NCBI RefSeq assembly: GCF_024753205.1
Contig: NZ_JANUGZ010000003.1
Coordinates: 310,001-374,000, forward strand
DNA from: Massilia aurea
GTDB taxonomy: Bacteria > Pseudomonadota > Gammaproteobacteria > Burkholderiales > Burkholderiaceae_D
Direction of reading: 5' to 3'
DNA: 64,000 nucleotides
In this document: positions 28,047 to 36,308 of the stretch, in pieces
How the letters are laid out: every line of letters begins with the position of its first letter
Numbering within the stretch: position 1 is the stretch's first letter
The notes under the pieces: generated by a model
What the model was told of the DNA's origin: nothing
The model's input: only the letters and a program-made list of their open reading frames with translations
Databases searched by the model: none
Program-made: the position numbers and the translations under genes

Positions 28047-29495
28047 ATGAGCCCGCATACCTTCCTCTGGCACGACTACGAAACCTTTGGCGCGACCCCG
28101 CGCCGCGACCGCCCGGCCCAGTTCGCGGCGATCCGCACCGACGCTGAACTCAACGAGATCGGCGAACCGATCATGCTGTACTGCCAGCCGGCCAATGATT
28201 TTCTTCCCGATCCGGAATCGTGCCTGATCACCGGCATCCTGCCGCAGCACTGCCTCGAACACGGCGTGCCCGAGCACGAGTTCGCACGCCAGATCGAGGC
28301 CGCCTTTAGCCAGCCCGACACGATCGGCGTCGGCTATAACACGATCCGATTCGACGACGAAGTCACGCGCTATCTGTTCTGGCGCAACCTGATCGATCCG
28401 TACGCGCGCGAGTGGCAGCACAACTGCGGCCGCTGGGACTTGCTCGACGTCGTGCGCATGGTGCATGCGCTGCGCCCGGACGGCATCGTGTGGCCGACCC
28501 GCGACGATGGCAAGCCGAGCTTCAAGCTGGAACACCTGAGCGCAGCCAACGGCCTGGCGCACGAGGCCGCGCACGATGCGCTGTCGGACGTGCGCGCGAC
28601 CATTGCGCTGGCGCGCCTGATCCGCAGCAAGCAGCCGCGCCTGTTCGACTTTTGCCTGGAGCTGCGCCGCAAGGACCGCGTCGCCGCCGAGATCGGCCTG
28701 CACCAGGCCCCTGAAGCGCGCCAGCCGTTCCTGCACGTGTCGGGCATGTTTCCGGTCGAGCACGGCTGCCTGGCCCTCGTTTATCCACTGGCGCAGCACC
28801 CGACCAACAAGAATGAAATCCTGGTCTGGGATTGCCGCTACGATCCGTCCGAACTGTTCGCCCTGGATGCGGAGACGATCCGCACGCGCATGTTCACGCG
28901 CACCGACGACTTGCCGGAGGGCGTCACGCGCCTGCCGATCAAGAGCGTGCACCTGAACAAGTCGCCGATGCTGGTGGCCAATCTCAAAACCCTGCAGCCC
29001 GAACTGGCCACGCGCTGGGATATCGATCTCGAACAGGGCCGCGCGCACGCCGCGCTGGCCGCTGCCGGCCCCGACCTGCGCGCCATCTGGACGCAGGTGC
29101 TGCAAAAGCCGGCATCCGGCACGCCGGTCGACGTGGATGAAGATCTGTATGGCGGGTTCGTCAGCAAGGATGACCGGCGCCAGCTGGAATCGATCCGCAT
29201 GCAAAAGCCCGCGGCCTTGACCGGCAAGCGCGTCAGCTTCGACGACGAGCGCCTGAACGAACTGCTGCTGCGCTACCGGGCGCGCAACTTCCCCGAGACG
29301 TTGTCGGAAGAAGAAATGCAGACCTGGGAAGCGCACCGCGCAGCGCGCCTGTTCGAAGGCGCCGGCGGGGCCAGAACCATCGATCAATTGTTCCAGGAGA
29401 TCGATGCATTGTCGGAGACGGCGGATGAGCGCGCGGAGGCGATTCTTGGCGCGCTGTACGACTACGCAGAAATGATCGCGCCCGAGTTGCATTGA
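28047..29495 (+). CDS. sbcB: exodeoxyribonuclease I
   Basis: The 482-residue protein degrades single-stranded DNA 3' to 5' in recombination and repair. It starts MSPHTFLWHDYETFGATPRR, giving the first DEDD motif (D10, E12). It also has TIGVGYNTIRFDDEVTRYLF and AAHDALSDVRATIALARLI, matching the later exonuclease motifs. The C-terminal SbcB domain (ILVWDCRYDPSELF, then LLLRYRARNFPETLSEEE) is complete. Length is normal (E. coli 475). It is convergent with pyrF. Confidence 0.95.
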   Translation: MSPHTFLWHDYETFGATPRRDRPAQFAAIRTDAELNEIGEPIMLYCQPANDFLPDPESCLITGILPQHCLEHGVPEHEFARQIEAAFSQPDTIGVGYNTIRFDDEVTRYLFWRNLIDPYAREWQHNCGRWDLLDVVRMVHALRPDGIVWPTRDDGKPSFKLEHLSAANGLAHEAAHDALSDVRATIALARLIRSKQPRLFDFCLELRRKDRVAAEIGLHQAPEARQPFLHVSGMFPVEHGCLALVYPLAQHPTNKNEILVWDCRYDPSELFALDAETIRTRMFTRTDDLPEGVTRLPIKSVHLNKSPMLVANLKTLQPELATRWDIDLEQGRAHAALAAAGPDLRAIWTQVLQKPASGTPVDVDEDLYGGFVSKDDRRQLESIRMQKPAALTGKRVSFDDERLNELLLRYRARNFPETLSEEEMQTWEAHRAARLFEGAGGARTIDQLFQEIDALSETADERAEAILGALYDYAEMIAPELH

Positions 29496-29513
29496 ACAAT
29501 CGAACACCATCGC

Positions 29514-29597
29514 GCCGGCTGGCGCGATGTTCACATCATGCGCCGGCTGGCGCGATGTTCACACCATGAGCCGGCTGGCGCGACGTTCACATCATGC
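29514..29597. repeat. three tandem 28-bp repeats with hairpin potential
   Basis: The copies 29514-29541, 29542-29569 and 29570-29597 differ at one to three positions. Each contains GCCGGCTGGCGCG and (together with the bases before it) a short GCGCC/GGCGC stem. They sit between the convergent sbcB and pyrF genes and run into the pyrF stop codon and last codon. No intrinsic terminator is otherwise seen here, so the repeated stems could serve that purpose. Confidence 0.93.
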
Positions 29598-30419
29598 CGC
29601 GTTACGCGCCGCATTGATCGCGTCGCGCGTTTCCGTCGCCACGCGCCGCGCTGCCTGCGCAAAATCTTCACCATCCTGCGGCGTCGCATACAAAATTGCA
29701 CGCGATGAATTGATCATCATGCCGGCGCCGCCTGCCGTGCGGCCCGCCTTGACGGTCGCCTCGACATCGCCACCTTGCGCGCCCACGCCCGGAATCAAGA
29801 GAGGCATATCTCCCACCAGTGCCCGCACCTGCGCGATCTCTTCCGGGAACGTCGCGCCCACCACCAGCGCGCACTGGCCATTGCGGTTCCACTTGTCGGC
29901 CACCAGTTGCGCCACGTGCTGGTACAGCGGGCGGCCGCCCACGTCCAAAAATTGCAGGTCGGAGCCGCCTGCGTTCGACGTCCGGCACAACACGATCACG
30001 CCGCGATCCGGCCAGGCCATGTACGGCTCGACCGAATCGAATCCCATGTATGGATTGACGGTCACCGCATCGGCGCCATAACGGTCGAACGCTTCGCGCG
30101 CGTACTGGTGCGCGGTGGCGCCGATGTCGCCGCGTTTGGCGTCGAGCACCAGCGGGATGTGCGGATACGTCTCGCGCAGATAGGTGCAGATTTCCTCGAG
30201 CTGGTCTTCGGCGCCCAGCGCAGCGAAATAGGCAATCTGCGGCTTGAAGGCGCAGGCCAGGTCGGCGGTGGCATCGATGATCGCCTTGCAGAACTGCACG
30301 ATCGCATCCGGCTGGCCGGCCAGGTGCGCCGGGAAGCGCGCCAGGTCCGGGTCGAGGCCCACACACAGCAGCGAATCGTTGCGGGTCCATGCAGCCGCCA
30401 GTTTTTGAATGAAAGTCAC
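29592..30419 (-). CDS. pyrF: orotidine 5'-phosphate decarboxylase (long subfamily)
   Basis: The 275-residue enzyme makes UMP from OMP, the last step of pyrimidine synthesis. It begins [20 protein letters not shown] and has the catalytic block [12 protein letters not shown] (about 92-103), with the conserved Asp-Lys-Asp. Later blocks are [13 protein letters not shown] and [14 protein letters not shown]. The length and DAKRGDIG motif are those of the long PyrF subfamily 2. I chose GTG at 30419, preceded by AAGGGG; an upstream in-frame ATG at 30455 is less likely. Confidence 0.94.
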   Translation of the reverse strand: MTFIQKLAAAWTRNDSLLCVGLDPDLARFPAHLAGQPDAIVQFCKAIIDATADLACAFKPQIAYFAALGAEDQLEEICTYLRETYPHIPLVLDAKRGDIGATAHQYAREAFDRYGADAVTVNPYMGFDSVEPYMAWPDRGVIVLCRTSNAGGSDLQFLDVGGRPLYQHVAQLVADKWNRNGQCALVVGATFPEEIAQVRALVGDMPLLIPGVGAQGGDVEATVKAGRTAGGAGMMINSSRAILYATPQDGEDFAQAARRVATETRDAINAARNAA

Positions 30420-30568
30420 TTCGAGCCCCTTGTATCCGAATAATTGCAAACCCATTATTGTACCCGCCGCCACGCAGCCCCCCGCCCCTCGGGGTTGCAG
30501 GAACACCAATTGCGGCCCGTTTCAGGTATATTTTGATTATTCGACAACTTGCACGGACCTTAACTGCC

Positions 30569-31180
30569 ATGACTACGACCTTTATCTCCCGCTGGACCCG
30601 CCTGCTCGGCAGCGCCATCCTCGCCGGCGTCCTCCTCTCGGGCTGCGGCTACAACGATTTCCAGACCAAGGATGAAGCGACCAAGGCCGCCTGGAGCGAA
30701 GTGGTCAACCAGTACCAGCGCCGCGCCGACCTGATCCCGAATCTGGTCAACACCGTCAAGGGCTATGCCTCGCACGAACGTGAAACGCTCGAAGCCGTCA
30801 CGCGCGCCCGCGCGTCGGCCACCAGCTTCCAGATCACCCCGGAAGTGCTGAACAACCCGGAAGCATTCCAGAAGTTCCAGCAGGTGCAGGGTGAACTGTC
30901 GAGCGCGCTGTCGCGTCTGATGGTGGTGTCCGAAAAATACCCGGACCTGAAAGCCGACACCAGCTTCCGTGACCTGGCCTCGCAGCTCGAAGGCACCGAG
31001 AACCGCATCACGGTGGCCCGCCAGCGCTACATCGCCTCGGTCCAGGATTACAACGTGACCGTGCGCCAGTTCCCGAAGAACCTGACGGCCATGGTGTTCG
31101 GCTACGAGACCAAGCCATCGTTCACGGTCGAAAATGAAAAAGCGATCTCGACCGCACCAGCCGTCGACTTCGGCAAGTAA
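30569..31180 (+). CDS. LemA-family lipoprotein
   Basis: The 203-residue protein has a lipoprotein signal with L-S-G-C at C26. A LemA domain follows: GYNDFQTKDEATKAAWSEVV, RADLIPNLVNTVKGYASHE and RYIASVQDYNVTVRQFP. LemA proteins are three-helix membrane-attached proteins of unclear function. It is the first gene of a three-gene run with two TPM-domain genes, a common bacterial arrangement. The ATG at 30569 gives the best signal peptide. Confidence 0.9.
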   Translation: MTTTFISRWTRLLGSAILAGVLLSGCGYNDFQTKDEATKAAWSEVVNQYQRRADLIPNLVNTVKGYASHERETLEAVTRARASATSFQITPEVLNNPEAFQKFQQVQGELSSALSRLMVVSEKYPDLKADTSFRDLASQLEGTENRITVARQRYIASVQDYNVTVRQFPKNLTAMVFGYETKPSFTVENEKAISTAPAVDFGK

Positions 31181-31189
31181 GGTCCGGCG

Positions 31190-32035
31190 ATGACGGCCTT
31201 CCTGCGCTTGTTCTCCACGCTCCTGTTCGCACTGGCGACCCTGCTCGCCGGTGCGGGGACGGCCCATGCCCAGCTCAAGGAGGTGCCGAAGCTCACGACC
31301 CGCGTGACCGACCAGGCCGGCATGCTCGACGCCACCCAGCGCCAGCGCCTCGAAGCCGTGCTGGCCGACTACGAAGCCAAGACGGGTAGCCAGATCGCCG
31401 TGCTGCTCGTCAAATCGACCGAGCCCGAAGCCATCGAGGCCTATAGCATCCGCGTCACCGATGCCTGGAAACTGGGCCGCAAGGGCGTCGACGACGGTGT
31501 GCTGCTGGTCGTCGCACCCGGCAACCCGTCGGCGCTGCGCCGCCTGCGGATCGAGGCTGGCCGTGGCGTACAGGGCGTGCTGACCGACGCCCAGTCCAAG
31601 CGCATCCTGCAGGACGTGATCGCGCCGCATTTCCGGCAGCAACATTATTACGAAGGCCTGGTAGCCGGCGTGGGCGCCATCGCCACGCTGCTGAACCAGG
31701 AAGCCTTCCCGGCGCCCCCGCAGCAAGCACCGCAACGACAGGAAGCTGCGGGCGGTGGCGGGATTCCGTTGATCGCCATCTTCGCGATCCTGATCGGTGC
31801 ATTCCTGCTGCGCTCGGTCTTCGGCGGCAAGCGTGGCCGTACGGTCGCTAGCAGCCGCGGCCGCTCGAACTGGGGCGGCGCGACGACTGGCTTCATCCTC
31901 GGCAACATCATCGGCAATATGAGCAACGGTGGTGGTGGCGGCTTTGGCGGCGGCGGTGGCGGTGGCTTCGGCGGCGGTGGTTTTTCTGGTGGTGGTGGTG
32001 GCTTTGACGGCGGCGGCGCCTCAGGAGACTGGTAA
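31190..32035 (+). CDS. TPM-domain (YgcG-like) membrane protein with Gly-rich tail
   Basis: The 281-residue protein has a signal peptide ending in AHA (about residue 27). The TPM domain (about 35-160) includes VTDQAGMLDATQRQRLEAVL, GSQIAVLLVKST and GVDDGVLLVVAP. A single membrane helix (about 187-205) follows, then a Gly-rich tail of repeated GGGGFGG (from about 245) ending in GDW. This is the YgcG/beta-propeller-like 'TPM' plan. The next gene's ATG overlaps its stop codon by one base (TAATG). Confidence 0.9.
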   Translation: MTAFLRLFSTLLFALATLLAGAGTAHAQLKEVPKLTTRVTDQAGMLDATQRQRLEAVLADYEAKTGSQIAVLLVKSTEPEAIEAYSIRVTDAWKLGRKGVDDGVLLVVAPGNPSALRRLRIEAGRGVQGVLTDAQSKRILQDVIAPHFRQQHYYEGLVAGVGAIATLLNQEAFPAPPQQAPQRQEAAGGGGIPLIAIFAILIGAFLLRSVFGGKRGRTVASSRGRSNWGGATTGFILGNIIGNMSNGGGGGFGGGGGGGFGGGGFSGGGGGFDGGGASGDW

Positions 32036-32547
32036 TGGGATCGATCGCACAAAAAATGACTCGCGCGTGGCGCCACGCCACCAGCAGCGCGGCCGAAGCG
32101 CGGCGCGCGTTTCCTGAAACAACGCTGACGGCCATTGCCGAGGCCATCGATGCCGGCGAGCGCACCCACCGCGGTGAGGTGCGCCTGATCGTCGAGAAGG
32201 CCCTGCCCTTCGACGCCGCTTGGGACGGCATCACCAACCGCCAGCGCGCGCTCGCCTTGTTCGCCGACTATGGCGTGTGGGACACCGAAGACAACTGCGG
32301 CGTGCTCATCTACGTGAACCTGGCCGAGCACAGGGTCGATATCGTGGCCGACCGGGGCATCGACCGCAAGATCGACGCCGCCACCTGGCAGGCGGTGTGC
32401 CGCACAATGACGGCAGGCTTCAAGGGCGGGCACTTCCATGACGCCACGCTGGCGGCAGTGGCACAGGTCAACGACCTGCTGCGCCAGCACTTCCCGGCCA
32501 ACGGCGAGCGGGCCAACGAGTTGCCCGACCGGCCCATCATGCTCTAG
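32035..32547 (+). CDS. TPM-domain protein, soluble
   Basis: The 170-residue protein has a TPM domain without signal peptide or membrane helix. Its segments TLTAIAEAIDAGERTHRGEV, LFADYGVWDTEDNCGVLIYV and HRVDIVADRGIDRKI match the family core. It overlaps the stop codon of the preceding TPM gene (TAATG), so the two are translationally coupled. The set LemA, membrane TPM, soluble TPM is widespread but its role is unknown. Confidence 0.88.
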   Translation: MGSIAQKMTRAWRHATSSAAEARRAFPETTLTAIAEAIDAGERTHRGEVRLIVEKALPFDAAWDGITNRQRALALFADYGVWDTEDNCGVLIYVNLAEHRVDIVADRGIDRKIDAATWQAVCRTMTAGFKGGHFHDATLAAVAQVNDLLRQHFPANGERANELPDRPIML

Positions 32548-32591
32548 CAGCAGTAGAATGGCGGCTTTTGCCACAGCGTCGAAAGCCCGCC

Positions 32592-33359
32592 ATGAAACTA
32601 CATCAGAAAATCGCCATCGTCACCGGGGCCAGTCAGGGCATTGGCCTGGCCTGCGCCGAGCGCCTCGTGCGCGAAGGCGCGCGCGTCATGCTCGTCGATA
32701 TCCGGCCCGAAGTCGAGCTAGCCGCTGCCAGCCTGGGCGAAGCAGCCCGCGCCTACCGCGCCGATGTCGGCATCAAGGTCGAGGTCGATGCGATGATCGC
32801 GGCCACGCTGGCCGCATTCGGCCGCATCGATATCCTGATCAACAATGCCGGCGTGACCCACGCTGCCGAGTTCCTCGACCTGCACGAGGACGATTTCGAC
32901 CGTGTGCTGCGCATCAACCTGAAATCGATGTTTCTGTGCAGCCAGGCAGCGGCGCGCGACATGGTGGCGCGCGGCGAAGGCGGCTGCATCATCAATATGT
33001 CGAGTGTGAACGCCGAGCTGACGATCCCGAACCAGGTGCCATACGTGATCTCGAAAGGCGGCGTCAACCAGCTCACACGCGTGGCGGCCATCGCCCTGGC
33101 CCAGTACGACATTCGCGTGAACGCCATCGGCCCCGGCACGATCCTGACCGAGCTGGCGAAAAAAGCGGTGCTGGGTAGCCCGGAAGCGCGTCACACGATC
33201 CTGTCGCGCACCCCACTGGGCCGCTGCGGCGAACCGGAAGAAGTCGCGTCGATCGCCGCATTCCTGGCCAGCGACGATGCGTCATACATGACCGGCCAGA
33301 CCCTGTACGCCGACGGGGGCCGGATGGCGCTGAACTACACCGTGCCAGTGCGTGATTGA
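32592..33359 (+). CDS. SDR-family oxidoreductase
   Basis: The 255-residue classical short-chain dehydrogenase has the cofactor motif TGASQGIG (11-18), NNAG, a Ser in NMSSVN, and the catalytic Tyr-x-x-x-Lys (Y151, K155 in PYVISKGG). The C-terminal YMTGQTLYADGGRMALNYTV is typical of glucose-1-dehydrogenase and related SDRs. The Asp after the second strand (VDIRPE) suggests NAD(H) rather than NADP(H). The substrate is unknown. A terminator or small RNA follows at 33493. Confidence 0.9.
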   Translation: MKLHQKIAIVTGASQGIGLACAERLVREGARVMLVDIRPEVELAAASLGEAARAYRADVGIKVEVDAMIAATLAAFGRIDILINNAGVTHAAEFLDLHEDDFDRVLRINLKSMFLCSQAAARDMVARGEGGCIINMSSVNAELTIPNQVPYVISKGGVNQLTRVAAIALAQYDIRVNAIGPGTILTELAKKAVLGSPEARHTILSRTPLGRCGEPEEVASIAAFLASDDASYMTGQTLYADGGRMALNYTVPVRD

Positions 33360-33445
33360 TATGTGGCCGGCCACGGTGGAGAGATATTGACAGATCACAT
33401 GTCTGGTATCCGAAAACGCAATTGGACGCCGGGTCAGCACATCCC

Positions 33446-33451
33446 TATAGT
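33446..33451 (+). promoter_or_regulatory. candidate -10 box of small RNA
   Basis: TATAGT matches the sigma-70 -10 consensus at five of six positions. A weak -35-like TTGGAC (33422-33427) lies 18 bases upstream. A start near 33458 would give an RNA of about 60 bases. Confidence 0.4.
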
Positions 33452-33457
33452 TACACC

Positions 33458-33517
33458 TGTCTCCACTATTCTCCTCCAAGAAAATAGTTTCAAGCCCGCA
33501 CAGCGGGCTTTTTTTTT
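33458..33517 (+). ncRNA. candidate small RNA with anti-Shine-Dalgarno hairpin loop
   Basis: About 60 bases, bounded by a -10-like TATAGT and an intrinsic terminator. The first hairpin pairs ACTA+TTCT (33465-33472) with AGAA+TAGT (33479-33488, AA bulge) and shows CCUCCA in its loop. CCUCC is complementary to Shine-Dalgarno sequences, as in known loop-seed small RNAs of alpha- and betaproteobacteria. A GC stem and nine T follow. This could instead be the 3' UTR of the SDR gene (stop at 33359), since only sequence is available. Confidence 0.4.
33493..33517 (+). terminator. intrinsic terminator
   Basis: A 7-bp stem (33493-33499 with 33503-33509) with an ACA loop is followed by a run of nine T (33509-33517). 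It ends the SDR transcript or the candidate small RNA. Confidence 0.9.
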
Positions 33518-33639
33518 GCCTGAACGGTTTGCGCGGCCCACGTTATTTCGGTCGTATTGTCATAAACTCAATGGCCTTCACTATGCCTGCGGAACCTTGA
33601 CGACGGTCACGGACCCGTCACAATCCCTGCCTATACTCG

Positions 33640-33774
33640 AATGCACCTGACACACACGTAACCGATATGCGTGGTGCCAGCAGGTGTGGAGCGCCCCGTG
33701 CGCTGCACACCAACCCGGTTTCCGCACTCTTGACCCGATCTCGGGTGATGCCCGCCCAGAGCGGGTATTTTTTT
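33640..33774 (+). ncRNA. candidate structured small RNA or attenuator
   Basis: Three hairpins lie in series. One pairs GGTGTG/AGCGC with GCGCT/CACACC (33683-33711), a second pairs ACCCG with CGGGT (33733-33746), and a GCCCGC/GCGGGT terminator stem ends in seven T (33750-33774). A TATACT -10-like box lies at 33632-33637, but no good -35 is spaced from it. It ends 142 bases before the Cys-rich gene at 33917, so it may be an independent RNA or a leader. It matches no family I recognise. Confidence 0.35.
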
Positions 33775-33916
33775 CGGCATTGTCGCAACTTGGGCCAGAA
33801 AAAATTGTCTATGTGCTTGAAGCCGTCTTCAATAGGGCTATCATGAAGCTGCGACGTCCCGCCTTGTCCAAGGGGTGGAGACCGCGTACAACGAAACGAC
33901 CACGGGAGATTGTCCG

Positions 33917-34222
33917 ATGAGTTTACGTGTACCAGAAACATCGCTTTCGCCAGACAGTTGCCGTCGCCATCAAAATCCAGGCGACCTCGTTCTCAGCGAA
34001 CTCAATCCGCGCGCTGTAGTCGACGATATCGATCGCGACAGCGTCCCCCTCAATCTTCTCACGTTCGGCAGCGTCCGCGAAGTGTGTCCCAAGTGCCGGC
34101 AAGCGCACCTGAAACTTGTATTGCGCCAGGCGAGCGTGCGCGTAGCCCATCTGTTCTGCGCCGACTGCGCGAGCTGTTTCGACGCCCATTACGCCGACGG
34201 CGCGCCGGCACTGACCATTTGA
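33917..34222 (+). CDS. small Cys-motif (possible zinc-ribbon) protein of unknown function
   Basis: This 101-residue protein has a CPKC motif (C57, C60) and CADCASC (C81, C84, C87), a spacing that could bind one zinc ion. The first 50 residues (LVLSELNPRAVVDDIDRDSV) are not recognised. There is no signal peptide or membrane helix. The ATG gives MSLRVPETSL. Base composition is lower in GC than most neighbours. It may be a regulator or adaptor; the family is unknown to me. Confidence 0.6.
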   Translation: MSLRVPETSLSPDSCRRHQNPGDLVLSELNPRAVVDDIDRDSVPLNLLTFGSVREVCPKCRQAHLKLVLRQASVRVAHLFCADCASCFDAHYADGAPALTI

Positions 34223-34340
34223 CGCACGTCGCGGTTGGCGGTCGGCGCACGGGCCGGCGGCAACGGGCACACAAGGTGCGCCCGGCATGGTAACGTTGAC
34301 GTTTGCCCCGTCACCGTTACTGTACTGTCACCACGTCCCC

Positions 34341-34766
34341 ATGCCTGCCCTGTCTCCCTTGTTGTACGCCGAACCACGCCACCGCCGTGCCATGCACGCT
34401 GCGGCACTGCTCATTTTTGCCGGCATCGTGATCGCCGGCTCGGTCCCCGGCGCGCGCGCCGACGTGGGTGAATACGCCTCGGGCATCGTGTTGCACAGTC
34501 TGGCCTATGCAACTCTCGCGACGCTGTGGTTCCTTGGCAGTACCGGGAGCGCATTGCAACGTGCGCTCAAGGCAGTATTGGCCATTGCGTTGATGGGCGC
34601 TTTCGACGAGAGCGTGCAGCACTTCCTGCCGTACCGTTCGGGCACGGTGCGCGACTGGCTGGTCGATGTCAGCGCCGCGACCGTCGCCGCCACTGCACTG
34701 GGTGTACTGCTTGCGCGCGTTCCGATGCCGCAGGCGCCAGGCCGCAACCCCATACCGCCGCGCTGA
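34341..34766 (+). CDS. VanZ-like membrane protein
   Basis: The 141-residue protein has about three to four hydrophobic segments and the VanZ-type pattern LHSLAYATLATLWFL, then DESVQHFLPYRSGTVRDWLV and DVSAATVAATALGVLLA. VanZ-like proteins are small integral membrane proteins; VanZ itself gives low-level teicoplanin resistance, but most homologues have unknown roles. I placed the start at the ATG giving MPALSPLLYAEPRHRR. No other glycopeptide-resistance gene is near. Confidence 0.75.
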   Translation: MPALSPLLYAEPRHRRAMHAAALLIFAGIVIAGSVPGARADVGEYASGIVLHSLAYATLATLWFLGSTGSALQRALKAVLAIALMGAFDESVQHFLPYRSGTVRDWLVDVSAATVAATALGVLLARVPMPQAPGRNPIPPR

Positions 34767-35150
34767 CAGCGTTGTAACTTTCCGAAATAGATGCGCCGTT
34801 TTGGAAATCACTGGAACGACGGGCGTGAAGTAGCCAAGTCCGTCGTTCCTTGCTGAATTACACTGGTCGGGATGAAATTCCGCTTTCGACCCAGCCTATG
34901 CAAAAACGCGAATTTGACATCGACCTTGCAACACCCGACCGTTCAAAACACTCGCCATGGCATTTTCTTGAGGTCAGGAATGACAAAGGGATGTCTGAAA
35001 CCAATTATCCGGTAAGTCGATCGCCCAGGCGTGCATCGCGTCGTAGTCGCGGGCAGCCAGGCGATCAACTGCGGGCGTATGCTGCCGCCTGTGCAAATTA
35101 TTCACGCTGCACAAGAATGCGCGTGCTGACGACCAGACAATACGAGGCGT
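34767..35150. other. gene-poor region with 10-bp inverted repeat
   Basis: No convincing gene is seen. GGAACGACGG (34813-34822) and CCGTCGTTCC (34840-34849) form a perfect inverted repeat with a 17-base spacer and no T-tract. The remaining sequence is of lower GC and holds only an unsupported 100-codon frame. Confidence 0.5.
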
Positions 35151-35182
35151 AAAAAAAACCACTGCCTGATGACAGTGGTTTT
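35151..35182 (-). terminator. intrinsic terminator of PEP-CTERM gene
   Basis: Read on the minus strand, a 10-bp stem (35155-35164 with 35173-35182) with an eight-base loop runs into eight T. It lies about 40 bases after the PEP-CTERM gene's stop codon. Confidence 0.9.
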
Positions 35183-35223
35183 ATCGCTTCGCAACCTGGG
35201 CCTGAATGACAAGCCCCGAAGAC

Positions 35224-36012
35224 TCAAGCAGATTGCTTGTTACGGCGGCGTGCTGCGTACAGACCAAGCATACCCAGACCCAGCAGGGCTACCGATGCTG
35301 GTTCTGGCACATCCGTTGGTTCGCCGCTAAACACGACGTCGAGGGAACCGTTGATCGTCTGCGTGCCGGCTGGCGTAAAGTTATTCAGATGGCCGGACTG
35401 GAAGGACAGCGAATAGAACGGGTTAGGCAGGATGAAGAAAGATTTGCCAGCATCGGTCAGCATAAACGAGTTCGATGCACCGAAATCGCCGCAGTTGATG
35501 CCTCTTCCTCCAGGATTGCTCGGGCTCTGGCAGGTGCTGAGCATCGGGTCGAGCGTGCCTTGGCCAGAAATTGGATTGCCACTGCCCAGCAAGGTTTCCC
35601 CACCAGCCGCGCCGAGGGTGCTGTCCAGGAACAGGCTCAGGTTACCGCTGCCAGGGGAAAAATTGAAAGTGGTAATCGAGCCGTTCATCGAGTAGGTGCC
35701 ACCTGCTGCGTAGGTAGCGAACAGGCCATAAGTAGCGCCCAGGCCAGTCTGGTAAGACTGGTAAGCAGTATTGCCTTTATTACCCACGAACTGACCAGCG
35801 GTCCAGACCAGTGAGACGCTGAACGTGCCGTCAGGATTGAACGTTGCTTGCTCGGTGTAGTTACCGGTAATCTTGTCAGCAACGAAATTTGCATACGTCC
35901 CGTTAATCGGAGCAACAGTGAACTCGTTAAATGGTGCAGCCGCAGCAGCACCGCTCAACATAGAAGCAGTGGCGATCGATGCGGCGATAATTGATTTTGA
36001 GAAAGCGTTCAT
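35224..36012 (-). CDS. PEP-CTERM protein, likely flocculation-associated PepA-like
   Basis: The 262-residue secreted protein has a signal peptide (cleavage after about AAAA, residue 26). It ends in a PEP-CTERM sorting tail: VPEPASVALLGLGMLGLYAA followed by RRRNKQ. Exosortase cleaves such tails and anchors or releases the protein in strains that make exopolysaccharide. The body (FVADKITGNYTEQATFNPDG, SLVWTAGQFVGNKG) resembles the PepA family linked to floc formation in Zoogloea, which I recall from the family rather than tested. A sigma-54 promoter lies upstream at 36061-36075. No exosortase is in the window. Confidence 0.85.
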   Translation of the reverse strand: MNAFSKSIIAASIATASMLSGAAAAAPFNEFTVAPINGTYANFVADKITGNYTEQATFNPDGTFSVSLVWTAGQFVGNKGNTAYQSYQTGLGATYGLFATYAAGGTYSMNGSITTFNFSPGSGNLSLFLDSTLGAAGGETLLGSGNPISGQGTLDPMLSTCQSPSNPGGRGINCGDFGASNSFMLTDAGKSFFILPNPFYSLSFQSGHLNNFTPAGTQTINGSLDVVFSGEPTDVPEPASVALLGLGMLGLYAARRRNKQSA

Positions 36013-36060
36013 TGCATTGTTTCCTGATTTATGGGGTGGCGTAGCGTTTGCCCAAATGAA

Positions 36061-36075
36061 GCAAGCTCTATGCCA
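36061..36075 (-). promoter_or_regulatory. sigma-54 (-24/-12) promoter of PEP-CTERM gene
   Basis: On the minus strand the sequence is TGGCATAGAGCTTGC: GG and GC elements ten bases apart, matching TGGCAC-N5-TTGC at all but one position. Transcription would start near 36049, about 37 bases before the ATG. RpoN control of PEP-CTERM genes through PrsK/PrsR-type regulators is known in Zoogloea and relatives. Confidence 0.82.
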
Positions 36076-36308
36076 AGTTAAATTTATTTTTTAAAATCAG
36101 ATAGTTAGTAAAAATATCTTCATCCAGAATGTGACCACTGTAAAGAAAATCGACATTGGGAAGCTTCATGACACTGCAGCTTGGCACTGCTTCCCGTCGC
36201 GTCGCATCCAATTCAGACAGTCACCAGGGTTGCTGCGGCCTGCAGCAGTGGCAGCATCGATATGACCGATCGCCTGCCCCGGCCTGACAAAGCCATCGGC
36301 ACGGCTGT

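Noticed and set aside
29514..29597. CRISPR array
   Set aside because: The three 28-bp units are directly adjacent with no spacers, and no cas gene is present.
34850..35152. 100-codon plus-strand frame before the PEP-CTERM terminator
   Set aside because: No Shine-Dalgarno site, odd composition and no similarity; it runs up to the terminator of the opposite gene.
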